Source: Isohypsibius dastychi (taxonomy: Eukaryota > Tardigrada > Eutardigrada > Parachela > Isohypsibiidae). From it: 18,980 nt of DNA. Where the stretch lies: the NCBI GenBank assembly GCA_034696485.1, contig JAQIWT010000507.1:1-18980 (forward strand), written 5' to 3'. Under the pieces are notes generated by a model. The model ran no database searches and had not been told where the DNA came from. It saw only the letters and a program-made list of their open reading frames with translations. Positions within the stretch are counted from its first letter, which is position 1; each line of letters starts with the position of its first letter. Positions 1 through 10,490 of the stretch are shown piece after piece. The translations under genes were made by a program, and so were the position numbers.

Positions 1-1080
1 CTGACAATAACAAATCGACGTCCCTGATTTCATAGGTAATGATTTTTCAAATCATGGGGCAACTGGAGTCAAGAAACAAGCATTTAAAAACCAAAAAAGC
101 ACAGTAATGCATAGCTTCGTATGCATTGACGATTCCATCAATCAACAATCAAATCAGTCGAAAACCACAACAATGGTATATCAGCACGGCTTATAGATGA
201 TTGTGGCAAGAAGCATGGGAGATGCTGGAATCATCGATTTTCAAAACTCAAAGCGAAAAGAAGCTGTGAACGGAAAAGTGATGCTGTGATGAAAATGAAA
301 CGAAAAGTGATACATCGTTCAACCAACCAACTTGACCTAGCTACCGTGCATGGCAATGATGGCATTCCATTGGCATTGGGAGATTGGTAGGTGTGGTTAA
401 TTACTCTGCGATCCAATCAGCATCGCCGTCGAAGCAGAAGTAGAAGTAGAAGTTGCATACCTTCCCGCCGTTTGCTTGCCATGCAAACGGCTACTGGGCG
501 ACGCAGGTAGCGGGTAGCCGACGAGCTACTATCCGCACGGTCAGTGAGGTAACTGCTGCGACTTGCTAGTGGCTACCCGGACAACTGTTCGTCCGATACG
601 GTACTAGTATTCTACGCATTTCGAAATTATTCTATAAATCAATCTATATTAATCTATATTCCACACAACTGATAATAGTTATTTCCATTCTAAAATGATG
701 ACTTTTCTATCATTGGGCGACAGAAAGTCAAAACATTTCCATAACACAAAGTCCTGGACTTCAGGCTCAAAACATCACGATTATCCCCGGTGACCGATTT
801 CAGAGAACCAAACAAAAACCTGATTGTTTTGAAATGGAAAACACACTGTAGTTTCTCCGTTAGTCGATCGTAACTAATATCGCAAACCTGTTTTTCCTGT
901 TTCAAAACTCACAGTTGCATAACTCTGGGGGAAATTTAATTGATTTACTGTAGGAACAAAGCTCCACTTGTTGTTCCCATAAACTATCGTTGCTGGTTAT
1001 TTAATCTTACTCTACCAAGATAGAGAAAATTATTACGTTCTGAGAAACATCCTTAGATCCGTTGAATCTTTCCAGTTCAG
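1..1080. other. Intergenic stretch, no gene recognised
   Basis: No open frame here has recognisable coding character. Small structures seen are an imperfect AGAAGT-type microsatellite near 432-453, a 9-bp inverted repeat (467-475 with 483-491, GCCGTTTGC) and another (511-519 with 571-579, CGGGTAGCC). The latter two lie in a locally GC-rich patch (about 460-600) within AT-rich surroundings. I cannot assign a role to any of them. Confidence 0.5.
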
Positions 1081-1114
1081 TGAACTCGGAAAAAGAGCCG
1101 GGTAGTCTCCCGTC

Positions 1115-1308
1115 TTGTGTCGATCGAGAAATCACCAAATTGAACGTCTCTCCACCCATCTCGTGTTTTCGTCTCCTTCAAATTTGTACGTAAGGAATTC
1201 ATTTGTTTCCGAAAATGGATTATTTCACATCGGAAAAATGGATGATATGTGCCTTGATCTTTTTGATTTGGCCATCAGAAATCTCATGCTTCACATGGAC
1301 TTCCTGCA
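1115..1308 (+). CDS. Possible first exon of an F-box-like gene (weak)
   Basis: An open frame ends in a helix-rich stretch starting MDDMCLDLFDLAIRNLMLHM (from about 1240). It has the L-x-L-P/F-x-L-A-I-R-x-L-x-x-x-M-D-F pattern of the first half of nematode F-boxes. It is followed at once by a good splice donor (GTGAGT, 1309-1314). The next exon is unclear: candidate acceptors near 1409 (ATTCAG), 1427 (CTCCAG) and 1446 (GCTGAG) give frames that close soon or lack the expected R-K-V-C half of the F-box. This may be a decayed F-box gene, a first exon with a misidentified partner, or chance. Confidence 0.22.
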
Positions 1309-1748
1309 GTGAGTTTTTGATCGTAACTAATTTCGTGTTTTGAGTATTTTATTATTTGATTGCTTTTGATTCGGGCTCGGACCCGTCGAACGATATCATA
1401 GAAATTCAGTCTTTCAAAATTACTCCAGCGGTCATTTCGCTGAGCAACGCTTTTACAATCTCGATGCAAGCGAACGTCAAACAGGATTTATCACCGCCAA
1501 ATTCGGCTAAAAATGCATGTGACAAAAGATTCCGGATTGCTCAGAGACCAGGAAATTCCCTGTCAACTTGGAAAATTTGGCTCTTGGTAAAACTTTGACT
1601 ATTGTAGTCGAATATTTGAAGTAAACTTTAGATAAAATCCACAAACAGTAAATTTAATTAAATCTTTGTCAAATCAAATTTAATTAATTACATAGTTTAA
1701 TTATTCTACGAACTGCAACTATTCTTGAAATGATATTGGAAATGACAA

Positions 1749-1775
1749 AAGACCATTATATTCTGTAATGGTCTT
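1749..1775. repeat. Short perfect hairpin
   Basis: The arms AAGACCATTA and TAATGGTCTT are a perfect 10-bp inverted repeat around a 7-nt loop. It lies in an otherwise featureless AT-rich stretch (1620-1790). Function is unknown and it may be chance in AT-rich DNA. Confidence 0.5.
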
Positions 1776-1835
1776 GTGACGATCCCAGTTGTCACCTACC
1801 CTGTTAGCCGGACTCCGGTCATCCAGGGCATTTTA

Positions 1836-2084
1836 CTATCTGAGCCCCAGTTTTATGAAAAACCCAGTACCAACATTCGAGGCTTCTGATATTTTCGCGG
1901 AATTATCGCTGCATTTTAAAGGCATTTCTGTGGTTTGGTCTGTTAAAAGCCAAACAGTGAATCTCGCCCGCATTGTGTATGTAATTTCGTCAAATTTCTG
2001 GAACGTATTTGCGCCACATAAAAGAAAATGCCCGACATCTGACGATCCAAAGGTGTGGTCACCGGTAGGCAGATTATTACTCAA
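1836..2084 (-). CDS. Unrecognised 82-codon open frame (weak)
   Basis: The minus strand is open for 82 codons with ordinary amino-acid composition. It contains a hydrophobic/aromatic run near TMRARFTVWLLTDQTTEMPL. An opposite-strand frame of 100 codons overlaps it almost completely, so at most one can be real. Neither has a convincing start, splice signal or family motif. I place it here because 1620-2170 otherwise holds no gene. Confidence 0.12.
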   Translation of the reverse strand: MSNNLPTGDHTFGSSDVGHFLLCGANTFQKFDEITYTMRARFTVWLLTDQTTEMPLKCSDNSAKISEASNVGTGFFIKLGLR

Positions 2085-2170
2085 TTGCTAGCCAATTTTA
2101 ATTCCAGCACAATGATATTCCTTTTATTTTCTTGCTACCTTTGTTGTAAATGCATTTGTTACTTCCCGAA

Positions 2171-2573
2171 CAGTGGGGAGGACGCGATTTAGCGGGTTTT
2201 AAAAGTGGAGGTTGGAGGTGTGGGTTATTTTTGTCTTAAATCAACCTACACGCTTCGAGCCACCTTTCAAGTGCGACAAAAAAATAAAGTTGACAAGGAG
2301 AAAGGAGAAGACTCGAAAATACTGCGCTGATCGAATGCGAGAGTTGTCGAAAAGTCATCTACTCTTTTGAACGATTTTGCGATAGAAGAATAAAGTTAAT
2401 AACATCAATACAGCCAGAAAAGGGAATCCATCGCAAGCAGAAAGCAAATCTAACCCAACTGCAAATCCCGTCCTTTGGTGTGAGTTATCATGTGTAGGTT
2501 GATTTAAGGCAAAAAATAACCTACACCTCCAACCTCCACTTTTAAAACCCGCTAAATCGCGTCCTCCCCAGTG
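2171..2573. mobile_element. MITE / fold-back element with about 80-bp terminal inverted repeats
   Basis: The arms at 2171-2251 and 2492-2573 are near-perfect inverted copies, beginning around GGGGAGGACGCGATTTAGCG, with only a few mismatches. The roughly 240-bp centre carries no coding frame. If the element is taken to start at GGGG (2175) and end at CCCC (2569), it is flanked by AGT on both sides (2172-2174, 2570-2572). That would be a 3-bp target duplication as in PIF/Harbinger-type MITEs. If taken from CAGTGGGG to CCCCAGTG, the outer ends match except for one base and there is no clear duplication. The inner part of the right arm contains a further GTAGGTT/AACCTAC inverted pair. Family assignment is inference. 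Confidence 0.85.
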
Positions 2574-2949
2574 AATCTCGGTATCAGAACGCCTACAGTT
2601 TTACTCAACCCATAAACCGCAGTGGTATAGTAGGATCAATCTGAATGGCAGACTAATTGCTATTATTTCGTGCTCAACCCTTCGTCAAGTGGCCAGTAAA
2701 ACGGGGAAACTGAGAACAAAATGGTGCCTTGCAATAGATATAGCACGGTTTGTATATATGTAGCCTTGCAAAGCTGAAAATCTGAAAAGACGTACCTTTT
2801 GACCTTCTGGGACGCCAAATGCGTAAAACTGATTGACGAACGGTCGAGGTGGGATTGTGCCTGGGATGAGGAGCTTTTACCAAAATTATCCATATAAAAA
2901 AATAATTACGGGAATTCAGGATCCTCCTGTGATTGTGGGTGTGTACTGG

Positions 2950-3403
2950 ACAAGGCCAAACCTAAAACCATGGTGGAAGAGTTGTCCGATGCCGAACAGA
3001 TTCCCAGAGTGGAGTCAGTGAATTTTTATTTTTATCTAGTGAATTTTTTAGGAATCTGTATGAAGTAACGTTTTAGCTGTTGGCATCAAGCATGGTGTCC
3101 GCAAAAGCTTATTGGTCATCTATTAAAAAACTGCTCACCAGGTTCAAAACGGTTGATTTTGCAGGGACTCTTACGAAAATAAAAGAAATACCTCTACGTA
3201 CATATCAAGAAAGCATTCAACTGGCTGGTGGAGGGATTACAGGTACGCGCCAGATTAATGATCGTTCCAGTATTTTAACCTCAACCATACAGTCCAAAGT
3301 CTACAGGAAATCACTCTTGTCGATGGAAGCGAACATGCGTCCTTCCGTGAAAAATTCGGTAAAGTTCGAGCATGCAATTACAGAAACAAGGTCATGCATA
3401 TGA
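2950..3403 (+). CDS. Unrecognised coding-like region (weak)
   Basis: Two plus-strand frames may be exons. One spans about 2941-3018 and reads DKAKPKTMVEELSDAEQIPR. The other is an open frame at 3080-3403 of 107 codons, with MVSAKAYWSSIKKLLTRFKT near its start. The composition is protein-like, but I recognise no family and see no clear splice pair joining them. No gene is otherwise visible between the MITE and the GPCR tail at 3475. This could equally be chance open frame. Confidence 0.18.
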
Positions 3404-3474
3404 ATATTGATTTAGAATATCGTCTCGTGCCTAGACTCTGTTACTGTCTTCCGTGTTTGCTGTTTTGCGCCGTC

Positions 3475-4081
3475 TTATGAGGTGTTGGTTCCTGAAGTGA
3501 TGCTGAAAATGTTCGAAGAACGGTCATCTGAAGGTTGCCGATCTTGCCTTCCAGAGTTGAGTACAAACCCCAAGCCCATATGTTCGGATTTCTGCTCATG
3601 ATCGTCATCTGATCTCATCTCCTCGTCTCCCGACAAATCATTCATTTCCAGTTCGTTGACTTCAGTACGAGTCGTGGGGGTACTCTCAAGTTCACGCTTC
3701 TTAAAAATGGCTGGGTTTTTGCGAAGGTTCGTCGGGATGAATGTTGTTTGAGCTTTTCCATTGGATGTTTTGCTCTCGACCAAATCTTTGGCAGCCGAAG
3801 AACGATCTGGTTGGTTTCTGCATCTGTGCTGGAATCTGACAAAGTAGGATTTGAGGGTCTGTGAACATGATAGCTTTCCAAAGACTTCCATAAACTGTTC
3901 TCGGAATCGTCTGCTAACAGTCAAGTAGTGGAACAAGTTGACGGAATAGTTCACCAAAATCAGCTGTTGGACGAATGGCAACATGTAGTTCTTCACACTA
4001 AGTGGGAGGCAGAACTTTTTTTGAATCATGGCAATTTGCAGGCAGTGGTATATCATCCATGGAAACTGAGTTATGAGGTAC
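3475..4081 (-). pseudogene. GPCR C-terminal part (end of TM6, TM7, helix 8, tail), separated from its 5' part by a 9.6-kb insertion
   Basis: Read on the minus strand from 4081, the frame starts in the middle of TM6 (YLITQFPWMIYHC, a variant of the C-W-x-P motif). It continues through extracellular loop 3 to TM7 (LILVNYSVNLFHY, a variant N-P-x-x-Y) and helix 8 (SRRFREQF), then a hydrophilic tail of about 120 residues rich in Ser, Asp and Glu. It ends at TAA 3475-3477. These are hallmarks of class A (rhodopsin-like) receptors; nematode peptide-type receptors have similar TM7/helix 8 sequences, but the ligand cannot be inferred. The frame has no internal damage. Its upstream neighbour is the AAT/TIR boundary of the large element at 4082-4085, and the rest of TM6 lies at 13724-13975. 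As arranged here the gene cannot make a normal receptor unless the insert is spliced out or absent from other alleles. Confidence 0.75.
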
Positions 4082-4084
4082 AAT
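4082..4084. repeat. Left 3-bp target-site duplication (AAT) of the large TIR element
   Basis: AAT at 4082-4084 abuts the left inverted repeat and is matched by AAT at 13724-13726 just outside the right one. Keeping only one copy restores the GPCR frame exactly, which is why this length and boundary are preferred. Confidence 0.65.
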
Positions 4085-4106
4085 GGCTGTTGTCAATTAT
4101 GAATTA
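4085..4106 (+). repeat. Left terminal inverted repeat of the large element
   Basis: This is the 22-bp repeat beginning GGCTGTTGTCAATTATG. It is inverted relative to 13702-13723 with a single mismatch (T versus C at the sixth base). Past base 22 the two ends are unrelated. Confidence 0.75.
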
Positions 4107-4119
4107 TCTTGTGAATTAT

Positions 4120-4144
4120 TTTGAAATTATTTGGATAGAATTAT
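4120..4144 (+). repeat. Subterminal 25-bp repeat, inverted copy at 5263-5287
   Basis: TTTGAAATTATTTGGATAG followed by AATTAT occurs here and, perfectly inverted, at 5263-5287. Related AT-rich fragments occur at 5205-5222 and 5249-5262. These could be subterminal transposase-binding repeats or the ends of a smaller 1.2-kb element nested at the left end of the large one. Confidence 0.6.
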
Positions 4145-4399
4145 CTTGGCCAGCTCCTCCCATCATCCAATTGCAATTAGAAGAACAGATGAAATATAAT
4201 TCAATTCTGATGACCAAAATTAATTGGAATCCGAATTTTCATCATTTCAAATCTGAATCTTCCACTTGAGTATTTGTTCGCAATGACGCGACAGACGGGA
4301 AAGGAAGAACCTGATATTTTTATTGTTCGAGGTTTGGATAAGATTTGGATTTGGAAGAGTAATTCGAAAGAGTAATGACAGTAATAAGAGCGTGAAACT

Positions 4400-5130
4400 T
4401 GATAAAAACACTTCGTCACTTTCGGTATCAACCTCTTATTTCTCCTCCTTCCCTTCGGCATCAGGACCGGCGTCCATCCGGAAAAACCGGTTTCATAGTC
4501 ATCCGTCCTTCTTTTGAAACTTCAGTGCGCTGCAGTCAATGCTGAAGCGATTGTTTTGGCGAGAAGAGAATCCGGAAGTGAAGCCATCAAACTTTCGCGA
4601 GCGAGGGCTTTGGGCTCTGCTGCTTCTCCCTCACGCTTCGCCTTGTCAGTTCAGAAACGCCAGAATAATCACCTTCTTCTGCCATTAATACGGGGAAGGT
4701 CCAACAATATCGGTCGACGTAAATTCACTTGGTGGAAGAACTGGACTAGCTACAATTTCGTTTGATGGTGGCGATGCATCTTCAGCCTTATCAGATTCAG
4801 GTGTGGCCCGCCGAAGCAAATAAGAGGGTATTGCTGGTCCGATAACAGAAACAGCATTGCTGGGAGTTGTTCACTTTCATGTGGAAGAGCCATTCCAACA
4901 GCATGTTTTCAACCTGCGAATTGGCCAGCGAAAATTTTTCCTCTTGGTGCGCGCAGATCCAACAGAAAGATGTTCAGATTGCTAAAATGCTTCGTCAGAT
5001 TCAGATTCAACTGCGGGGGCGACAGCTGGCTTTTTCTTTTTTCTTCCTGGGGCCATTGGGATCAAAGTTGGACAAAAATTGGGAAAGAACAGCAGAAGAA
5101 AGCAGAAGTCAGTTTCGCAAGTTGAAGCGG
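4400..5130 (-). other. Fragmented coding-like segments of an unidentified acidic/basic protein
   Basis: On the minus strand several short open stretches have non-random composition. Near 5065-5000 a frame starts MAPGRKKKKPAVAPAVESES. Near 4870-4690 there is an open stretch with TPESDKAEDASPPSNEIV. Near 4690-4595 one reads SGVSELTRRSVREKQQSPKP, and near 4430-4390 another contains EVDTESDEVFLSS. They lie in different frames with stops between, and no splice plan joined them. The recurring S/D/E-rich blocks with a Lys-rich start suggest remnants of one nuclear-type protein, or a decayed accessory gene of the element. No family is recognised. The region lies between the inverted 25-bp repeats. 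Confidence 0.25.
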
Positions 5131-5166
5131 AACCAGGTTGGCATCAAATCATTTCAAAATAATTTT

Positions 5167-5196
5167 CAAATAAGCACCTCGCGAGCTGCTTATTTG
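5167..5196. repeat. 10-bp palindromic arms (CAAATAAGCA / TGCTTATTTG)
   Basis: This is a perfect inverted repeat with a 10-nt centre containing CTCGCGAG. It sits beside the 25-bp subterminal repeat and belongs to the repeat-dense left part of the large element. The interval 5300-5800 that follows shows no gene or clear repeat. Confidence 0.5.
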
Positions 5197-5262
5197 GAAC
5201 GTGAATTATTTGATAGAATTATATGGATCGACCAATCAGGATCGACTTCAAATAATTTCAAA

Positions 5263-5287
5263 ATAATTCTATCCAAATAATTTCAAA
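5263..5287 (-). repeat. Inverted copy of the 25-bp subterminal repeat
   Basis: This is a perfect reverse complement of 4120-4144. It is followed to the right by unrelated sequence. Confidence 0.6.
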
Positions 5288-6303
5288 TTAATTAATAGGA
5301 TTATCTCTACCTCTAACGGCTACGGGGTCGATTCTTTCTCACGCATCTCCTCCTTCAGTTCGCAAGATTGGGTCACAATTTTTGGCTTTGTGGTTTCCTA
5401 TCCTCGGAACGACTCTCCTAAAACCATTAAGCGTGGTGGTTCAGCCGTCCCTGATTTTTAATCAAGCAAAACGTGGCTACATTTTCCTTAATACGTCACT
5501 GATCACGTGGTAGAGATATGTAAATAAACCGTTTGAAATTCGTATCCTAGCAACAAAGTCGTTGGAAAAGAACTACTTCTAAGCCTTACGGGTCAGAGGC
5601 GAAAATTTCCAGAAAAAGGGCTTCAGTTGAGCAGGAGGAGTGAAGGATCCCATCTCGGCAGGGACTGGCTGAAATATTAACTTTTCTAAAAATCGCTTCG
5701 CTGAGAAAATTGGTGGAAACGGGGGCTTCCGATCATCACTCAAAGAACCAATGATAACGGGTGGTAAATATGATACGCAGGAGAACACTCGGCGCATTCG
5801 AGCAGGAGTGAGTGAGTGTGAGTGTTGGTTTATTTCGTAACGCCCTCTCGGACTGTACAGTAAAGCCTGCTACCACCAGGACAGAACTGCCACGAAGAAG
5901 AATTTTGACCGGAAAAAAAACCCTTAATGGGAGAAAAAAACCTTCTGGATAATAATAATTTCCGTAAGGGGCATAAAAGCAAGAGTACAAAAAAACCAGC
6001 AGTATTGGCAGTTAATTTTAAAGGTAGAGGAAGGCCATCACCCGAAAATACTGCAAAAATTCGAACAAAGTTTAAGAGGAGAAAGACCAGATTGTCCATG
6101 CCTTGTGGACGCACTGGCCATGCTAACAAAAAAACATCAATAAGAGAAAACAACTCGAAAAGGAAAACATGATCGCATTTAGTGTTTTATGGGATGATGA
6201 TATCCGGGAGTAAATCTGCAAGGCAACTAGAAAACAGGGATGAAAAACGGGAAATAAAACCGGAAATTATGGTAGTATGAAAACAAACGGTCAGGAGCAA
6301 AGT

Positions 6304-9300
6304 TTATGGCAAGTTCATAGGAATCAGGAACGATGAAATAGGCGGCAGTGGAACAGGGTTTGCTGATGAGACGTTGATTGTTGGCGCCATCTGTTGTAGG
6401 TGTTGGGATATGGCAAGCGTGGCAGCATATTCTGCCTCCGCAACTGCTTCGTTGAAAAGTGACCTTTTGAATGTCTCTCGTTTTAGCCACCGTTCCTCAA
6501 CATGCATCTTGCAACTTTCAATAACAGTTTCAGGGATGCTCTCAGGTGAGAGTGCCAAAATTCTTGCAGATGGGCTAACTGGAAACTTGGTAGGAGATTT
6601 AATAAAGATTCCAACATCAGCATTGTAAGGAAGAACAGAACATTCATGGACGAAATGGTCAAGAGAATCAGAAGAAGTTTGACATGCAGGACAGAGCATT
6701 TTTTTGGAGTTTTTGAAAGCCAAATCGAGATCGTTTATACGTGCGCGTAAGTATATATAGGTTGACCTTTCATTACTGCAAAAGGACAATTTGGATGGTT
6801 CAGTTTTGAGAGAATATAAAACCAGACTACTTTTGTTGAGAATAGCACTGTGCCATTTTTTTATGAGAAATTTATGAAGCGAATCTTTCAATTGACGGGC
6901 GGAGAAGTTCGTATCAAATATTTCCACTTCAGTTGTGGCTAGTGCTTCATACAGAAATTCAGTAGAAGGTAGTTTTAAAGGAATTGAATCAAGTGCAGAT
7001 TCAAAAGCCCGATTAACCAAACGATTTTCACCCAGTGTTGAGATCCATCTGGCATACAGCAAGCAGCTACGAATTCGGAGATTTTTGATAGAAAGCCATT
7101 CAAGGTCACCGAGTACAGCATCTGTTGGGGCTGCCACCGAAACGCGCATAATATTTTTGCCAAATTCGTTTTGGAGAGATTCCAGTTTTTGTATTGAAAA
7201 AATTGACAGAGGAAGAACAGATAAACTTGGTTCTAAGACGGATCGAATTTCTGTAGTCCATAGAACTCTGCCAACTTCATATGGAGAAAAAGAGCCCTTC
7301 ATCACAGATTTTATCATGTTTATTTTTGACTGGCATTTTTTAAGAAGAGAAGCAAAATGTTTGGTGGATTTTAAGTAATTTCTATGTACAAGAACACCGA
7401 GATATTTGTAAGAAATCACTCTCGGGAGAGTTTGACCATCTAGTGTAAGTAGGACCGGGGCATTATAGGAATCGCAAACTATACCACATTTAGCAATATT
7501 GAATCTGAGACCAAATGCAGTTGAAAATGAAGAACAAATATCGAGAAGTTTTCGAACACAAGAGAGAGAAGAAGCGAGAAGCACAATATCATCAACAAAT
7601 AGAAGATGGTTCAGAAAAAGAAGTGGATCTTGCAGATTATTCAGTTTTATTGAGAGAAAATTTAGAAAAACATTGAATAAGAGGGCTGATAATGAATCCC
7701 CTTGTATTACTCCATGATCATATTTGAGGTCAGCGGTCGTTAATTTTCCAAGACGTAGGCGCACCATACGATTAGAATAAAGCGCTCTAATACATGCTAT
7801 GAATTGAACAGGAACATGATGTTTTTCCAAAACAGCATACAGAAAATCTCTGTTCACTCGGTCAAAAGCCTTCGGAAAATCTAGGAAAATCATAAAAAGA
7901 GGTTTTTTAAGAGCTTTTTGTTTTTCGCGAATATGTTGCAATATGAAGATATTATCAGTCGCTCGGCGTTTTGGACGGCAACCGTTTTGGTTATCGGTGA
8001 GAATTTCTAAAGATTCAAAAAACAAACTTAATCTGTGGTAGAGAACAGTGCTGAAAAATTTCGCAAAGGAGCAGTTTAGCATTATTGTGCGGTAGTCATT
8101 AAGATCCTCTTTTAAACCAGATTTATTCAACATTTGACCTACAGCGGTCAGCCAGTCAGTAGGCAGAGGAGATTCACCAGCTAGGAAGAGACTGAAACAA
8201 TCAGCAACACATTTATAGAAAGTCGGTGAACTATTTTTGAGAAATGCAGAAGGAATACAGTCAACGCCTACTGATTTTTTACTAGTTAATTTTCGAGACA
8301 CAGAGGTTAGCTCTTGTACAGATATTGGCCACATGAGCCAGTTCTGATAGAAAGGCAAGGAAAACGAGAGTTCAGCGTCAAAGTCAATCTGACAGTTCAG
8401 TAAATAGGAAACATCGCAAGAAGTATTGATAAACTGACTAGAAAGATTATACCAGAAATTTTCAATTTCTTTCAAAATGATATTTTGGTCGAACTTTATG
8501 GAACCATCCGAAACGAGCACACCGGGGGAAGAAATGATATCTGTTTTTCTTTTATTTTTAACATAAGAATACAAAAAGTTTGATTGTCTTCCAGCTTGGC
8601 TTAAACAGAACTGTAGCAAGCTACGAAGATGAATTTTGCGTTTTGATAGAAGAGAGGTGACTAATTGAGCTTTACTAGAAGAATAAATATTCCATAAGCT
8701 GACTACAACGTCTTTCGACAATTTGTTTTTTAGGGCGTGGAACCACTTTTGCCTATTGTGCTTTATATTTAAATGCAACTTTTTTTCAGTGGAAGAACGT
8801 TTTTTGATATGAAAAGCTAAAGCACTATTTGAAGAATCTACTTTATGGGCGACGTGGTACATCATATCAATTAAACTTGAGTATTCAACAGGTGAATGAG
8901 CTTGTGATAGCTCATGATCGAGTAACGAATGAAATTCAAGGAGGGAAGATTCATTAAAGTTAAATTTTTTTGGACTATTTACGAGTTCAGGCAAAATAGT
9001 TGGGGAAAGGTCGAGAGAAATGAGCAAAGGTAAATGATCGCTGCTTATTTCTGAGTTATTCAGAACTCTGAAATCAGACACGTGTGGTAGAATTTTTCTG
9101 CACACCAGAATGTAATCTAAAATAGACGATTTATCTCTACGTTTCCATGTGTGACTTATTGGGGAGAAATTCAGAAAATTAGCAATGCATAAATCATTCG
9201 ATATAATGAACTCCAAAAATAGCTTTGATTGGGGTTTCAGGCCAGTGGGAAAAGACAGAGGAAAAGCAGTCACGTTAACAGGAACATCGGGAGAATTAAA

Positions 9301-9472
9301 GTCACCCATTATAATTAGGCCCTCTGAAGAGTGGTTGATTGAAATAAAGATCGAGTTTAGCTCAGAAAATATAAGTTTATCCCATTCACTATCACAACTT
9401 GAGGTGCCAGATGCTACATACACAGAGATTAGATTTATTGGAAATAGAAAATTGGGGAGTTTAATCCACAAT
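6304..9472 (-). CDS. LINE ORF2, 3' part: end of APE endonuclease, reverse transcriptase, zinc-knuckle-like tail
   Basis: Just over 1050 codons are open without a frameshift. The endonuclease part shows MGDFN and the C-terminal SDHLPL block, both standard in apurinic-type endonucleases. The RT shows DFPKAFDRV (7861-7881 and just below; catalytic Asp), GVIQGDSLSALLFN, and FVDD (7588-7599) in place of the common F/YADD. The C-terminal region has C-x2-C-x9-H-x4-C (about 6639-6697; CPACQ ... HFVHEC), a motif seen after the RT in several LINE clades. Its natural 5' continuation is 11949-11369, not the insert next to it. The intact frame argues for a recently active or young copy. Clade not assigned; CR1/Kiri-like is a guess. 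Confidence 0.88.
9154..9472. repeat. 319-bp direct repeat, copy 1 (LINE endonuclease sequence)
   Basis: This copy is identical to 11050-11368 except for one visible base (plus-strand C here, G there, near 9219; Lys versus Asn in the LINE protein). The offset is 1896 bp. The repeat flanks the PLE fragment exactly: homology starts with ACTTATTGGGG and stops after TCCACAAT. It is best read as an exceptionally long target-site duplication made when the PLE inserted. Unequal exchange or an assembly effect are alternatives. Confidence 0.9.
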
Positions 9473-9473
9473 G

Positions 9474-10358
9474 CTCATTGAAGCTCTGAGATTGATCTTG
9501 GAGAACAATGACATGGAATTTGCCGGCAAATTGTACCGTCAAATAAAAGGCATCAGCATGGGCAACAACTGTGCCCCTTCCATCGCAAACCTTTACATGG
9601 AAAAGGTTGACCGAGTTGTTCGGGCATACAACCCCTTACTCTACTCGCGCTTCATTGATGACCAATTCTGGGTCTGGGACAATTCTCGCACCGACCTGTA
9701 TGAAATGATCGCAACAATGAAAGCGGTGGACTCACACATTAGCATTAACCTCTGCATGAGCGAGGTTAATAACATTTTCTTGGACGTTGAAGTTTGCGTC
9801 AACCCAGAGCAAACAGACTGCATTGATCACCGGGTCTATTTCAAACCGACGGATACTCACCAACTGCTCCACCACAGCAGCTGTCATCCGCCGCACACGT
9901 TCAAGGGCATAATCAAAGCTCAACTCAAGCGGTATCGCACCTTGTGTAGTCGCACCAACGACTATGAACAAGCATGCGAAATTCTCTTTAAAGTTCTCTC
10001 AACACGCGGCTATAGCTTCAAAGTGCTATACAAAGCCAAGGATGATGCACTCGCGCCCCCAAAGCCCAAACATCCCATACCAAATGGGACACTGCCGCTG
10101 GTCATTCAGTGGGATCCAGCCCTGGAGAAAATCCCTCAATGGATACAGCAAGCATGGGCTGACATGGTTCTCAATGATTGTGACAATCGCAAGGTTCTCC
10201 CCCATCGCTTAACCATTGCTTGGAAAAGGAATCGCAACCTACGCGACAAACTGATCCGAGCGGTCACTAAAATTGACAATGATCCATTCAATGTCTCGGG
10301 TTTAGACATGCTCTCAATCCTTGCCTCTCTCGAAAGGCAAGCTCAAGTTTCAGAGTAG
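9474..10358 (+). CDS. Penelope-like reverse transcriptase, 5'-truncated (about 294 codons)
   Basis: The frame begins inside the RT fingers/palm. It shows RQIKGISMGNNCAPSIANLY (Penelope-type motif with M-G and A-P-x-x-A-N), the catalytic SRFIDDQFWVW (FIDD at 9651-9662; Y/F-I-D-D is characteristic), and the downstream block H-P-P-H-T-F-K-G-I-I-K-A-Q-L-K-R-Y-R-T-L-C. The thumb signature AWKRNRNLRDKLIRA follows near the end. The upstream motifs with the first catalytic Asp are missing. The ATG at 9471 spans the insertion junction and is not a native start. The frame stops at 10356-10358 soon after the thumb, with no GIY-YIG endonuclease. This suggests an endonuclease-lacking lineage, or one with the endonuclease at the lost N-terminus. 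It cannot encode an active enzyme as it stands. Confidence 0.88.
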   Translation, partial: LIEALRLILENNDMEFAGKLYRQIKGISMGNNCAPSIANLYMEKVDRVVRAYNPLLYSRFIDDQFWVWDNSRTDLYEMIATMKAVDSHISINLCMSEVNNIFLDVEVCVNPEQTDCIDHRVYFKPTDTHQLLHHSSCHPPHTFKGIIKAQLKRYRTLCSRTNDYEQACEILFKVLSTRGYSFKVLYKAKDDALAPPKPKHPIPNGTLPLVIQWDPALEKIPQWIQQAWADMVLNDCDNRKVLPHRLTIAWKRNRNLRDKLIRAVTKIDNDPFNVSGLDMLSILASLERQAQVSE

Positions 10359-10379
10359 CTTAAAATATGTCGAAGACAC

Positions 10380-10490
10380 TTCAGACAGAGTCTAAATGTG
10401 CACAACACACTTTCAGACAAAGTCTCAAAGTATCGACCTCTGTTTCAGACAGCTTCTTCATGTGTATAACACATTTTTTCCAGACAAAAT
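10380..10490 (+). repeat. 32-bp tandem repeats in the PLE 3' region
   Basis: Units starting TTCAGACA(G/A) begin at 10380, 10412 and 10444, exactly 32 bp apart. A fourth diverged unit (TCCAGACAAAA) starts at about 10479. Units 1 and 3 also share an ATGTG-x-A-x-AACAC core. They start 21 bp after the RT stop codon and may help RNA folding or RT recognition; this is inference. Confidence 0.7.

Noticed and set aside
2663-2893. Minus-strand frames of 69-76 codons
   Set aside because: Two overlapping frames are open over the same stretch with no motif or splice signals; most likely chance.
5927-6172. Lys/Arg-rich 81-codon plus-strand frame
   Set aside because: It is antisense to the LINE 3' region in A-rich DNA; no start context, splice sites or family motif.
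9471-9473. ATG as the start codon of the PLE RT
   Set aside because: It is formed across the insertion junction (AT from the LINE repeat, G from the PLE); the RT is truncated at its 5' end.
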